From NCBI RefSeq assembly GCF_003143935.1, contig NZ_QFRX01000001.1, forward strand, positions 1,002,071 to 1,066,070: a DNA stretch of 64,000 bases, given 5' to 3'. Source of the DNA: Streptomyces sp. Act143. GTDB taxonomy: Bacteria > Actinomycetota > Actinomycetes > Streptomycetales > Streptomycetaceae. Made by a program: the position numbers and the translations under genes. Shown piece after piece: positions 1 through 8,689 of the stretch (positions are counted from its first letter, which is position 1; every line of letters begins with the position of its first letter). The notes under the pieces are model-generated. The model had not been told where the DNA came from. It searched no databases and worked only from the letters and a program-made list of their open reading frames with translations.

Positions 1-879
1 GATCAGAAGGGCGAGCAGGCCCAGGGCGACCGTCGCGGCGCTGGCCACGATGGCGCCCCACGACTGCCGCAGTGCGCGCCGGACGGCCGTGAACCGGTCC
101 GGGTGGAGGGCGAGTTCCTCCCGGAAGCGGGCGGTCAGCAGCAGGGCGTAGTCGGTGGCGGCGCCGATGACCAGGATCGACAGGATGCCCTGCACCTGTC
201 CGTCGACGCGGACCACCCCGTGGTCGGCGAGCACGTAGACGATCGCGCAGGCCAGGCCGAGCGCGAAGACGGCTCCGACGATGATGACGAAGGGCAGCAG
301 CACACTGCGGTAGACCAGCAGCAGGATCACCAGGACGGTGACCAGCGCCACGGCCAGCAGCAGTCCGTCGATGCCGGCGAAGGCGTCGGACAGGTCCGCC
401 TGGGTGGCGGCGGGGCCGGCCAGCTGGACGGTGCTGCCGGGTACCTGCTCGGCCGCCGCGCGGATCCGGTCCAGGGTGCCGGGCAGCTGCTCCCCGAGGT
501 CGGGCCGGAGCTGGACGACGCCTTCGAGGGCCTGGCCGTCCTTCGACGGCAGCGCGGGCGACACGTCACCCACCACGCCCGCGGTGCCGGCGAGGGAGGC
601 GAGCGCGCGCCCGGCTGCGGACCGCCGGTCGTCGACGCGGCCGTCCTGGTCGTCGGTCCAGAGCACGATCACCGGCAGCGTCTCGTCCTGGCGGAAGGCC
701 CGCTGGGCGGCGACGACCTCGGTGGACTCGGCGCTGCGGGGCAGGAAGGCCGCCTGGTCGTTGGTCGCGACCTCGCCGAGCCGGCCGGCGAACGGGCCGA
801 GGATCCCGCCGACGCCGAGCCAGACGGCGAGCAGCAGGAGCGGCACGAGGAAGCGGCCTCGGCGCGGGGTGAGGGACAT
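1..879 (-). CDS. MMPL-family membrane transporter, N-terminal part (runs off window start)
   Basis: I translated the minus strand from an ATG at 879; 293 codons are visible before the window edge. The product opens with a membrane segment (about residues 8-28). An extracytoplasmic domain of about 160 residues follows, then clustered membrane segments from about residue 180. The motif GAATDYALLLTARFREEL is typical of RND-type MMPL exporters. The family exports lipids or small molecules using the proton gradient. An upstream MarR gene on the same strand and a palindrome in the gap suggest local repression, probably relieved by a substrate-like ligand. The substrate cannot be read from this part, and the second half lies outside the window. 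Confidence 0.9.
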   Translation of the reverse strand, partial: MSLTPRRGRFLVPLLLLAVWLGVGGILGPFAGRLGEVATNDQAAFLPRSAESTEVVAAQRAFRQDETLPVIVLWTDDQDGRVDDRRSAAGRALASLAGTAGVVGDVSPALPSKDGQALEGVVQLRPDLGEQLPGTLDRIRAAAEQVPGSTVQLAGPAATQADLSDAFAGIDGLLLAVALVTVLVILLLVYRSVLLPFVIIVGAVFALGLACAIVYVLADHGVVRVDGQVQGILSILVIGAATDYALLLTARFREELALHPDRFTAVRRALRQSWGAIVASAATVALGLLALLI

Positions 880-931
880 GGTTCTCCAAGCTGGTGAGCA
901 GATGCCTCGATGCGATGACTCGAGGGGGTAC

Positions 932-960
932 CTCAATGACAAACAATCTCAATCATTGAG
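932..960. promoter_or_regulatory. Palindromic MarR-type operator upstream of the MMPL gene
   Basis: The 141-bp gap between the MarR gene and the MMPL start contains CTCAATGA at 932-939 and its complement TCATTGAG at 953-960. A tighter perfect palindrome, CTCAATcATTGAG, lies at 948-960. The stretch is AT-rich for this genome. It sits 50-80 bp upstream of the MMPL ATG, where a promoter operator is expected. The link to the adjacent MarR protein is inferred from position. Confidence 0.65.
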
Positions 961-1020
961 TCTTCTGTTCACACCGGGTCCCCGGATGCGGCTGCTGGGG
1001 CGAGTTTCGGCGGTGCCCGC

Positions 1021-1527
1021 TCAGGCGCCGCCGGTCCTGAGCAGGGACAGTTCCTCGTTCATCGCCGTGAGGAAGCGGGCGACGACCGCCAGCTCGTCCG
1101 CACTGAAACGCCCCCTGGCCTCTTCGGCGGCACGGGCCAGTGGGCGGAAGTAGGTGCGGGCCGCGACCCGGGCGTCGGCGGCGTAGTACAGGTGCACCAC
1201 CCGGCGGTCACTGCTCTCCCTGACCCGCCGGATGTGGCCCGCGCTCTCCAGCCGGTCCACACAGGCCGTGACGGCCCCCGAGGTCAGCCCCAGATGTTCG
1301 CGCAGCCGCCCCGGGGTCATCGGCTCCTCGGCGTCCAGGATCGCCGCCAGCGCCTGGACGTCCGTGGCGTGCAGACCTTGGTCGCCCGCGAAACCATGGA
1401 CCAGCCGGTTGATCTCACCGTTCATCCGGCGCAACTGGACGGCCAGGGCCTGCAGATCCGTCCCCGCGCCGGGGCGGGGCCCTCGCGGCGCTGTCTCGTG
1501 CGGCTTCGGTTCGTCTGCGGTGACCAC
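1021..1527 (-). CDS. MarR-family transcriptional regulator
   Basis: This 168-residue protein has a winged-helix core at about residues 55-125 (GRLREHLGLTSGAVTACVDR, then the wing RRVRESSDRRVVHLYY). Helical dimerisation segments flank it, which is the classic MarR layout and length. It starts at GTG 1527, reading MVTADEP. It lies upstream of the MMPL exporter on the same strand, with a palindromic operator in the gap, and diverges from the SDR gene at 1633. The likely role is ligand-relieved repression of the exporter, possibly with autoregulation; the ligand is unknown. Confidence 0.9.
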   Translation of the reverse strand: MVTADEPKPHETAPRGPRPGAGTDLQALAVQLRRMNGEINRLVHGFAGDQGLHATDVQALAAILDAEEPMTPGRLREHLGLTSGAVTACVDRLESAGHIRRVRESSDRRVVHLYYAADARVAARTYFRPLARAAEEARGRFSADELAVVARFLTAMNEELSLLRTGGA

Positions 1528-1632
1528 GTGAGAAGCCTATAGAAGCGAGCGCGCGGGGAAGCGACCGCATCCGGCACGGGCCCGTCCGTGGAAGTGATCA
1601 CAAAGGGACGCGACACGAAGGGCCCGCGGCAG

Positions 1633-3162
1633 ATGAACGACGAACACACCGCACCGGCACCACGCTGTCTGGTGACCGGCGCGACGGGGTACATCGGTGG
1701 CCGGCTCGTGCCCGAACTGCTGGCCGCCGGACACCGGGTGCGCTGTCTGGCCAGGTCTCCCGGCAAACTCCGCGACCAGCCGTGGGCGGGTGACGTGGAG
1801 GTGGCACGCGGTGATGTCCTGGACGCCGAGGCGGTCGCCGAGGCCCTGCGCGGCGTCGACGTCGCCTACTACCTGGTGCACGCGCTGGGCAGCGGTGACA
1901 CCTTCGAGGAGACCGACCGGCGGGCCGCGCGGATCTTCGGCGAGCAGGCCCGGGCCGCGGGCGTGCGCCGCATCGTCTACCTGGGCGGGCTCACACCGGC
2001 GGACGTCCCCGAGCGGGAGCTGTCACCGCATCTGCGGTCCCGGGCCGAGGTGGGCCGCATCCTGCTGGCCTGCGGGGTCCCCACCACCGTCCTGCGGGCG
2101 GCGGTCGTCATCGGCTCCGGCTCGGTCTCCTTCGAGATGCTGCGCTACCTCACCGAGCGCCTGCCGGTGATGGTCACCCCGAGCTGGGTGCGCACCCGTA
2201 TCCAGCCCGTGGCGGTGCGCGACGTGCTGCGTGCCCTGGTGGGCAGCGCCGGCATGCCGCCCGAGGTCAACCGCGCCTTCGACATCGGCGGGCCGGACGT
2301 CCTGACGTACCGGGAGATGATGATCCGGTACGCGGCCGTCGCCGAGCTGCGGCCCCGCGTCATCGTGTCCCTCCCCATGCTCACCCCCGGCCTGTCCAGT
2401 CACTGGGTGGGGCTGGTGACCCCCGTGCCGGCGTCCATCGCCCGTCCGCTGACGGAGTCCCTGCGGCACGAGGTCGTCTGCCGCGAGCACGACATCGCAC
2501 AGTACGTCCCGGATCCGCCCGGTCACCCGATCGGCTTCGACGAGGCCGTCCGCCTGGCCCTGCGGCGGGTCCGTGACGCGCAGGTGGCGACCCGCTGGTC
2601 CTCGGCCTCCGTCCCGGGCGCCCCCAGCGATCCGCTGCCCACCGACCCGGACTGGGCGGGCGGCAGTCTCTACACCGATGTGCGGGAGATCGACGTCGAC
2701 GCCCCGCGTGCCGCGCTGTGGCGGGTCATCGAGGGCATCGGCGGGGAGAACGGCTGGTACTCCTTCCCGCTGGCCTGGGCGCTGCGCGGCTGGCTGGACC
2801 GGATGGTCGGCGGGGTGGGGCTGCGCCGGGGGCGCCGGGACGCGGCCAGGCTGCGGGTCGGCGACTCGCTGGACTTCTGGCGGGTCGAGGAGGTGGAGCC
2901 GGGGCGGCTGCTGCGGCTGCGCGCCGAGATGCGCCTGCCGGGTCTGGCCTGGCTGGAGATGAGCGCACAGACCGACGAGGCGGGCCGCACCCACTACCAC
3001 CAGCGCGCTCTGTTCCACCCCCGCGGCCTGCTCGGGCACGCCTACTGGTGGAGCATCTCCCCCTTCCACGCCGTCGTCTTCGGCGGCATGGCCCGCAACA
3101 TCGCCCGCGCCGCGGCCCGGGCACCGGCCGAGCCGGCCGACCGCCCCGCCCCCACCCGCTGA
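1633..3162 (+). CDS. SDR-family NAD(P)-binding oxidoreductase with C-terminal DUF2867
   Basis: The N-terminus carries the Rossmann motif VTGATGYIGGRL (about residues 10-21) of atypical/extended SDR (NmrA-like) proteins. The C-terminal about 170 residues (YTDVREIDVDAPRAALWRVIEGIGG onward) look like DUF2867, an SRPBCC-like fold. I chose ATG 1633 (MNDEHT), preceded by GAAGGG at 1617-1622, over an in-frame GTG at 1588. The photolyase follows after 46 bp on the same strand, so the two are probably co-transcribed. SDR-DUF2867 genes recur near LitR and photolyase genes in other bacteria, which fits a light or membrane-damage response. The substrate is unknown. Confidence 0.85.
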   Translation: MNDEHTAPAPRCLVTGATGYIGGRLVPELLAAGHRVRCLARSPGKLRDQPWAGDVEVARGDVLDAEAVAEALRGVDVAYYLVHALGSGDTFEETDRRAARIFGEQARAAGVRRIVYLGGLTPADVPERELSPHLRSRAEVGRILLACGVPTTVLRAAVVIGSGSVSFEMLRYLTERLPVMVTPSWVRTRIQPVAVRDVLRALVGSAGMPPEVNRAFDIGGPDVLTYREMMIRYAAVAELRPRVIVSLPMLTPGLSSHWVGLVTPVPASIARPLTESLRHEVVCREHDIAQYVPDPPGHPIGFDEAVRLALRRVRDAQVATRWSSASVPGAPSDPLPTDPDWAGGSLYTDVREIDVDAPRAALWRVIEGIGGENGWYSFPLAWALRGWLDRMVGGVGLRRGRRDAARLRVGDSLDFWRVEEVEPGRLLRLRAEMRLPGLAWLEMSAQTDEAGRTHYHQRALFHPRGLLGHAYWWSISPFHAVVFGGMARNIARAAARAPAEPADRPAPTR

Positions 3163-3208
3163 CCTCCCCACCCCCGGCCCGCCGCCCCTCTCCCCCGGAG
3201 CCCGCGTC

Positions 3209-4582
3209 ATGCACGTCTCGATCGTCCTGTTCACCTCGGACCTCCGCCTCCACGACCACCCGCCGCTGCGGGCCGCGCACGAGGCCCGTCAGGTGGTGCC
3301 CCTCTTCGTGCGCGACCGGGGCGTGACCGACGCCGGGTTCGGCGCCCCGAACCGGCTGGCGTTCCTCGCCGACTGCCTGCGGGACCTCGACGCGGGCCTG
3401 CGCGAGCGGGGCGGCCGTCTGGTGGTGCGCAGCGGGGACGTCGTCGAGGAGGTCTGCAAGGTGGCCACCGAGACGGACGCCGACGAGGTGCACATGGCGG
3501 CCGACTTCAGCGCCTATGCGCACCGGCGCGAACGGCGGCTGCGGCGTGCCCTGGAGGCGGAGGGCCGCCGTCTGCACGTCCACGACACGGTGACCTCGGC
3601 CGTCGCACCCGGCGCGGTGGCCCCGGCCTCCTCCGACCACTTCGCCGTCTTCACCCCGTACTTCCGGCACTGGAGCGGCGTACGGCTGCGGGAGCCGATG
3701 GCCGCGCCGCGCGTGATCCGGGTCCCGGACGGGGTCGGCTCGGACGAACTGCCCTCGCGCGACGGGCTGTCCGGAGTCTCGGCGGGGCTGGCCGCGGGCG
3801 GCGAGGCGGCGGGCCGGTCCCGGATGGCGTCCTGGCTGCGCGATGACGCCGGCGCGTACGAGGACCGCCACGACGACCTGGCGGGCGACGCCACCTCCCG
3901 CTTCTCGCCGCATCTGCACTTCGGCACCCTCTCCCCGGTCGAGCTGGTCCACCGGGCGCGCAAGGCCGGCGGGCCGGGCGCCGAGGCGTTCGTACGACAG
4001 CTCGCCTGGCGGGACTTCCACCGCCAGGTGCTCGCGGCGCGCCCCGCCGCCGCCACCGCCGACTACCGCACGAAACACGACCGCTGGCGGTCCGGGCGGG
4101 CGGCCCACGATGACATCGAGGCATGGAAGGAGGGACGCACCGGCTATCCCGTGGTCGACGCGGCGATGCGCCAGCTGCGCCACGAGGGCTGGATGCACAA
4201 CCGCGGCCGGCTCCTCACCGCGAGCTTCCTCACCAAGACCCTGTACGTCGACTGGCGCGAGGGCGCCCGGCACTTCCTGGAGCTCCTGGTCGACGGCGAC
4301 ATCGCCAACAACCAGCTGAACTGGCAGTGGATGGCGGGCACCGGCACCGACTCCCGACCCAACCGGGTGCTCAACCCGGTCACGCAGGCCAAGCGGTACG
4401 ACCCGGACGGCGCCTATGTACGGCGCTGGGTGCCGGAACTGGCGGGCCTGGAGGCCCCCGCGGTGCACGAGCCGTGGAAACTGCGCGGCCTGGACCGGGC
4501 CGCGATCGACGACTACCCGGACCCGATCGTCGACCTCTCCGAGGGTCTCGCCCGCTTCAAGCGGGCCCGCGGACTCGACTGA
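3209..4582 (+). CDS. phr: Deoxyribodipyrimidine photolyase (cryptochrome/photolyase family)
   Basis: The protein is 457 residues long, the usual size for the class. It has the N-terminal antenna-binding Rossmann domain (FTSDLRLHDHPPL). The C-terminal FAD domain carries the signatures FVRQLAWRDFHRQ, GYPVVDAAMRQL, GWMHNRGR, and NNQLNWQWMAGTGTDSRP with VLNPVTQAKRYDPDG. The family uses blue light and FADH- to split cyclobutane pyrimidine dimers in DNA. It starts at ATG 3209 with CGGAG upstream. A second photolyase of a different class follows after 12 bp, in a run controlled presumably by the nearby LitR/LitS pair. Confidence 0.95.
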   Translation: MHVSIVLFTSDLRLHDHPPLRAAHEARQVVPLFVRDRGVTDAGFGAPNRLAFLADCLRDLDAGLRERGGRLVVRSGDVVEEVCKVATETDADEVHMAADFSAYAHRRERRLRRALEAEGRRLHVHDTVTSAVAPGAVAPASSDHFAVFTPYFRHWSGVRLREPMAAPRVIRVPDGVGSDELPSRDGLSGVSAGLAAGGEAAGRSRMASWLRDDAGAYEDRHDDLAGDATSRFSPHLHFGTLSPVELVHRARKAGGPGAEAFVRQLAWRDFHRQVLAARPAAATADYRTKHDRWRSGRAAHDDIEAWKEGRTGYPVVDAAMRQLRHEGWMHNRGRLLTASFLTKTLYVDWREGARHFLELLVDGDIANNQLNWQWMAGTGTDSRPNRVLNPVTQAKRYDPDGAYVRRWVPELAGLEAPAVHEPWKLRGLDRAAIDDYPDPIVDLSEGLARFKRARGLD

Positions 4583-4594
4583 AGGGAGCCGGAG

Positions 4595-6100
4595 ATGGCC
4601 ACCCCCCACTGGCTGTTCGGTGACCAGCTCGGCCCGGCCTTCCTGGCGCCGGGCGACGACGGGCCCGACCGGGACGCCCCGGTCGTCATGATCGAGGCCC
4701 GCTCGGTGTTCCGCCGCCGCCGCTTCCACCGCGCCAAGGCCCATCTGGTGCTCTCCGCCATGCGGCATCGCGCCGCCGAACTCGGCGACCGGGTGCGCTA
4801 TGTGCAGGCCGAGACCTACCGCGAGGGCCTGCGCAAGGCGGTCGGCGACGGACCCCTGACGGTGCGGCACCCGACCACCAGGGCGGCCCTGGCGCTGGTG
4901 CGGTCGCTGCCGGAGGTGACGGTGCTGCCCCCGCGCGGTTTCCTCGTCCCGCACGAGGCCTTCCGCGCGTGGGCCGACGGACGCGGCGGGCAACGTCTGC
5001 TCCAGGAGGACTTCTACCGCCGGGTACGCCGCGAGTACGGCCTGCTCATGGACGGCGACGCCCCGGCGGGCGGGCGCTGGAACCACGACCACGACAACCG
5101 CGAGCCCCCGCCGAGAGGCGCGGCCGGGCTCGACGCCCCGGCTCCCTACCGGCCGCGTGAGGACGACATCGACGCTCAGGTGCGGGAGGACCTGGACCGG
5201 TGGGAACAGCGGGAGGGCATCCGGTTCGTCGGCCGGGACGGACCGCGGCTCTTCCCCGCCACCCGCCGGGAGGCGCTGGCCGCCCTCCGCCGTTTCGTCG
5301 AGCACCGCCTCGCCGGGTTCGGGCCGCACGAGGACGCGGTGCTGGCGGCCGACCCCGTCATGAGCCACAGCCTGCTGTCCTCCTCCCTCAACCTGGGCCT
5401 GCTCGACCCGCTGGAGTGCGTCGAGCGGGCCGAGGAGGCGTGGCGGGCCGGACGGGTGCCGGTCAACAGCGCCGAGGGCTTCGTCCGGCAGATCGCCGGC
5501 TGGCGCGAGTACGTGTGGCAGTTGTACTGGTACTTCGGCGAGGAGTACCGGCACCGCAACGCGCTGCGCCACCATGCCCCGTTGCCCGAGTGGTTCCTCG
5601 AACTGGACGCCGACGCGGTGGGGGCGCGCTGTCTGGCCACGGTGCTGGCACAGGTCCGTGACACCGGCTGGACCCACCACATCCCGCGGCTGATGCTGCT
5701 CGGCAGCCACGCACTGCAACGCGGGTGGGACCCGGCCGCGGTGACCGACTGGTTCCACCGGTGCTTCGTCGACGGCTACGACTGGGTGATGCTGCCGAAC
5801 GTGGTCGGCATGTCCCAGTACGCCGACGGCGGCCGGATGACGACCAAGCCCTACACCTCGGGCGGCGCTTACGTGCATCGCATGAGCGACCTGTGCGGTC
5901 CGTGCCGCTACCGGCCCACCGAGCGGGTCGGCGACCAGGCCTGCCCGTTCACCGCGGGCTACTGGGCGTTCCTGCACCGCCACCGCGCCCGTCTGGAGGG
6001 CAACCCGCGCATGACCCGGGCGGTGCGGGGACTCGACCGCTTGTCCGACCTGCCCGAACTGCTCCACCAGGAGAAGGCCCGGGGCGACACCCCTCCGTGA
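4595..6100 (+). CDS. Iron-sulfur bacterial cryptochrome / (6-4) photolyase (FeS-BCP, PhrB-like)
   Basis: This 501-residue protein belongs to the former DUF523-adjacent 'deoxyribodipyrimidine photolyase-related' family (MATPHWLFGDQLGP N-terminus). Cysteines 346, 434, 437 and 450 (ARCLATV, DLCGPCRY, DQACPFT) have the same spacing as the 4Fe-4S ligands 350/438/441/454 of Agrobacterium PhrB. The conserved stretch MLPNVVGMSQYADGG is present. PhrB-type enzymes repair (6-4) photoproducts using FAD and a lumazine antenna. The ATG at 4595 follows GAAGGGAGCC, 12 bp after the phr stop, so the genes are translationally linked. Together the pair should cover both main UV lesions. Confidence 0.93.
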   Translation: MATPHWLFGDQLGPAFLAPGDDGPDRDAPVVMIEARSVFRRRRFHRAKAHLVLSAMRHRAAELGDRVRYVQAETYREGLRKAVGDGPLTVRHPTTRAALALVRSLPEVTVLPPRGFLVPHEAFRAWADGRGGQRLLQEDFYRRVRREYGLLMDGDAPAGGRWNHDHDNREPPPRGAAGLDAPAPYRPREDDIDAQVREDLDRWEQREGIRFVGRDGPRLFPATRREALAALRRFVEHRLAGFGPHEDAVLAADPVMSHSLLSSSLNLGLLDPLECVERAEEAWRAGRVPVNSAEGFVRQIAGWREYVWQLYWYFGEEYRHRNALRHHAPLPEWFLELDADAVGARCLATVLAQVRDTGWTHHIPRLMLLGSHALQRGWDPAAVTDWFHRCFVDGYDWVMLPNVVGMSQYADGGRMTTKPYTSGGAYVHRMSDLCGPCRYRPTERVGDQACPFTAGYWAFLHRHRARLEGNPRMTRAVRGLDRLSDLPELLHQEKARGDTPP

Positions 6101-6158
6101 CCCCCTGCTCCGCGGACTCACCGAGGGGCGGCGCCCTCCGCGCCCCCGCCCCGTGGAC

Positions 6159-7406
6159 TCACCGGGCTTGGACGTGCCGCTCCCGCAGCACCTCCCGGGC
6201 CGCGCGGGCGCCGGAGGCCAGTGCGCCCTGGACCGAGCCCGTGCCCCGGTGGTCGCCGCACACATGGCGTCCCGGTCCGACCCGGGTGGTCCGGCTCAGG
6301 GGCTGCGGCGGTGTCATGGCCGGCAGCGCGTCCGGGATCGTGCGGACGGTGAGGAGGTCCCAGCTCCCGGTGTCCGTCCCGTACGCCTCGGCGAGCGCCG
6401 TCCGGACGGCCGCTTCCCGTCCGTCGGCGTCCCCGCCCAGCACGGAGGTCGCGACGAGGGCGTGTCCGGTCGGCGCGTGTCCCGGTACCACCTCACTCAG
6501 CACGCAGGTGTTGAGGAACCGGCGCTCTTCGTCGACCAGGAGCGTCGGCTCACCCAGCGGCGACCGCGACACGACGTGGTAGTACGTGGTCACCACCCGG
6601 CAGTCGGGCACCTCCAGGCCGGGCAGCAGGCGGGCCGCGGGACCGGGGCCGGTGGCCACCACGACCGTGCGGGCGGGCAGTTCGCGGCCGGAGTCCGTGA
6701 CGGCGCCGTCGTCGGTGAGGGCGCTCACGGCGGTCTCCAGACGGACCGTCCCCGTGGGCAAGGCGGCGGCGAGCGCCTCGGGGACGGCGCCGATCCCGGC
6801 GCCCGGCAGGCACAGGGTGCCGCGCAGCATGCTGCGCCAGACGAGGTGGAAGAAGCGGCTGGACGTCTCCAGCTCGTCCTCCAGGAAGACCCCGGACAGA
6901 AACGGGCGGAAGAAGCGTTCGACGAACTGCTCGGAGAAGCCGGCGTCGGCGAGGGCGGTGCGGGTGGTCCGGTCCCGTGCCGCCTTCACCCGGCTCACCG
7001 GGGCGAGCAGGGCGCGGGCCGACAGCAGACCGAGGGCCGCGAGGTCCCGGGGTCCCGCGAGCCGTCCCGGCAGCAGAGCCGACCAGGCGTGCGGGCGCCG
7101 CGTGGGGTCCTGGAAGCGCAGTGTGCCCTGCCCGGCGGTGTGGATCAGGACGCCCGCCGTGAAGGGACGCAGCCGCAGTTCGCGCAGCCGCAGCCGCCGG
7201 CGCACCTGTGGATAGGAGGTGTTGAAGACCTGGAAACCCCGGTCCACGACGAAGCCGTCGACACGGTCGGAGCGCATCCGGCCGCCCACGGCGTCGGAGG
7301 CTTCCACGACCTGGACGTCCAGCCCGGCCGCCAGGAGGTCCCGCGCGCAGGCGAGTCCTGCCACGCCCGCGCCGATGACCAGGACGTCGGGGGTGTTCGG
7401 GGACAT
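6159..7406 (-). CDS. FAD-dependent amine-oxidase/protoporphyrinogen-oxidase-like oxidoreductase
   Basis: The N-terminal dinucleotide-binding motif VIGAGVAGLACARDLLAAG is followed by VVEASDAVGGRMRSD. The C-terminal FAD contact is VCGDHRGTGSVQGALASG. It belongs to the superfamily that includes carotenoid desaturase-like and amine oxidases. I chose ATG 7406 (MSPNTPDV, 415 residues). A GTG two codons upstream at 7412 has a better-placed GGAGG and may be the real start. It lies 137 bp downstream of the LitR-like gene on the same strand. In S. coelicolor the litR locus is described with an adjacent oxidoreductase gene, so this may be its counterpart. The substrate is unknown. Confidence 0.8.
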   Translation of the reverse strand: MSPNTPDVLVIGAGVAGLACARDLLAAGLDVQVVEASDAVGGRMRSDRVDGFVVDRGFQVFNTSYPQVRRRLRLRELRLRPFTAGVLIHTAGQGTLRFQDPTRRPHAWSALLPGRLAGPRDLAALGLLSARALLAPVSRVKAARDRTTRTALADAGFSEQFVERFFRPFLSGVFLEDELETSSRFFHLVWRSMLRGTLCLPGAGIGAVPEALAAALPTGTVRLETAVSALTDDGAVTDSGRELPARTVVVATGPGPAARLLPGLEVPDCRVVTTYYHVVSRSPLGEPTLLVDEERRFLNTCVLSEVVPGHAPTGHALVATSVLGGDADGREAAVRTALAEAYGTDTGSWDLLTVRTIPDALPAMTPPQPLSRTTRVGPGRHVCGDHRGTGSVQGALASGARAAREVLRERHVQAR

Positions 7407-7543
7407 GGGCACGGAAGCCTCCTTCGTGGCTCCGACGGCATCGAGGCGGCCGGAACGCCAGGGACACACGGGTACGGAGGGATTCCGTCCGCACAGCGGG
7501 ACCGGATGCACCGGTCACCCGCGTGCCGCGCCGCAAGCACCTG

Positions 7544-8572
7544 TCAGAACCCGGCCCCGGCAGCCTGCCCAGAGCCGACGCCGGCCAGCATCTCGACCGC
7601 GTCCTTCAGGGCGGTCGGCCGCAGCATCTCGCGCGCCCCGGGGCCGGACCAGCCGGGGCCGCCGAGCATGACCACCGGCTGCCGTCGGGCTCCCTTCACG
7701 CCCCATCGGGTGGCGGCCACGTAACGGGCGAGCGGCAGATTCGCGGTGGAGCGCGCCTGCGCCCACAGGAACACGGCCGTGGGGCCGAGCCGCTGAACGG
7801 CGGCGGCCAGCGCCTCCCCCGGCACCGCCGCGCCGAACATCCGCGTGGGCGTACCGAGTTCACCCAGTGCGGCGTTGAGCGCTTCGAGCGGCAGGGTGTG
7901 CTGTTCACCGGGGACGCAGGCCAGGACGACGGGACCGGCCACGGAGGGCTCCGCCTGCTGTGCGGCGGCGGGGGTGCAGCGGCGCAGCGCGGTGGAGACA
8001 TGCCAGGACAGCAGGTGCTCGACCTCGACGTAACGGTCGCCCGAGGACGCCCACTTGCGCCCCACCGCGTGCAGCGTGGGCATCATCACCTCGTGCCAGG
8101 CGGTGACGACGCCGTACTGTTCCACGGCGGCGGTGAGCAGTTCCTCGACGGCGGGGGCGTCGAGCCGGACGGCGGCGCGGGCCAGGCCGCGGCACTCCTG
8201 GCGTACGTCCCCGAGCGGCAGGGTGCCGGCCGCCCGCGAGCGCGGCGGCTCCCGGTCGGCCGCCTCGGCGGCCTGCCGCGGCACGCCGGTGCCGGAGCGG
8301 GCGGCACGAGCGGCCTCGGCGGGCGGCACCCCGGACGAGGTCAGCCGGCACATCGTCTCCAGGATCTCGACGTCCTGCGGGCTCCAGCGCCGGTGCCGTC
8401 CCTCGTCGCGCACGGCGGGCCCGATCCCGTAGCGGCGGTCCCAGGAACGCAGGGTGGTGGGCGACACCCCCAGCCGCCGGGCGACGGCGCCTGTGGTGAG
8501 GGGCGCGTCGGCGGCTCGGGGGGCTTGCTCGGGCTGATCCCGGGGAGTCCGGTGCGCGGGCGACTCACTCAT
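7544..8572 (-). CDS. litR: LitR/CarH-type MerR regulator with cobalamin-binding light sensor domain
   Basis: This protein of 342 residues has a MerR helix-turn-helix at about 24-90 (TTGAVARRLGVSPTTLRSWDRRYG, GRHRRWSPQDV). A helical cap follows with W174 and E185-H186, spaced as W-x10-EH. A B12-binding domain at about 215-335 contains PGEQHTLPL, where H225 matches the lower-axial histidine of the ExH motif. The family uses adenosylcobalamin photolysis to release DNA in light. The ATG at 8572 is chosen because TATAGT (8584-8579) lies six bases upstream, implying a leaderless transcript. It diverges from an ECF sigma gene, the litR/litS arrangement. It is likely to control the photolyase genes. 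Confidence 0.88.
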   Translation of the reverse strand: MSESPAHRTPRDQPEQAPRAADAPLTTGAVARRLGVSPTTLRSWDRRYGIGPAVRDEGRHRRWSPQDVEILETMCRLTSSGVPPAEAARAARSGTGVPRQAAEAADREPPRSRAAGTLPLGDVRQECRGLARAAVRLDAPAVEELLTAAVEQYGVVTAWHEVMMPTLHAVGRKWASSGDRYVEVEHLLSWHVSTALRRCTPAAAQQAEPSVAGPVVLACVPGEQHTLPLEALNAALGELGTPTRMFGAAVPGEALAAAVQRLGPTAVFLWAQARSTANLPLARYVAATRWGVKGARRQPVVMLGGPGWSGPGAREMLRPTALKDAVEMLAGVGSGQAAGAGF

Positions 8573-8578
8573 GACGCG

Positions 8579-8602
8579 ACTATACGACGCAGAAACGACG
8601 CA
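8579..8602 (-). promoter_or_regulatory. LitR promoter: TATAGT box overlapped by repeated CGACGCA motif
   Basis: On the minus strand TATAGT (8584-8579) is six bases before the litR-like ATG, so transcription would start at or next to the start codon. Immediately upstream lies CGACGCAGAAACGACGCA (8585-8602, plus strand), a direct repeat of CGACGCA in the place of the -35/spacer. A protein bound there would block or remodel the litR promoter and sits 90 bp from the divergent sigma gene. A near copy lies at 9339-9356. Assignment to LitR is inference. Confidence 0.5.
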
Positions 8603-8689
8603 AGTTGATGACCTTGGTCGGCGGCTTCCACGATGGGCGAACCGGGCCGAGCTCCCCGGAGGTGTTCCGAGAGGTGAGGAGCCGTCGCC

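Noticed and set aside
2726..6265. A minus-strand open frame of about 1,180 codons
   Set aside because: It lies opposite three well-conserved genes (SDR, photolyase, FeS photolyase) and has low-complexity Pro/Arg/Gly composition; it is a high-GC shadow.
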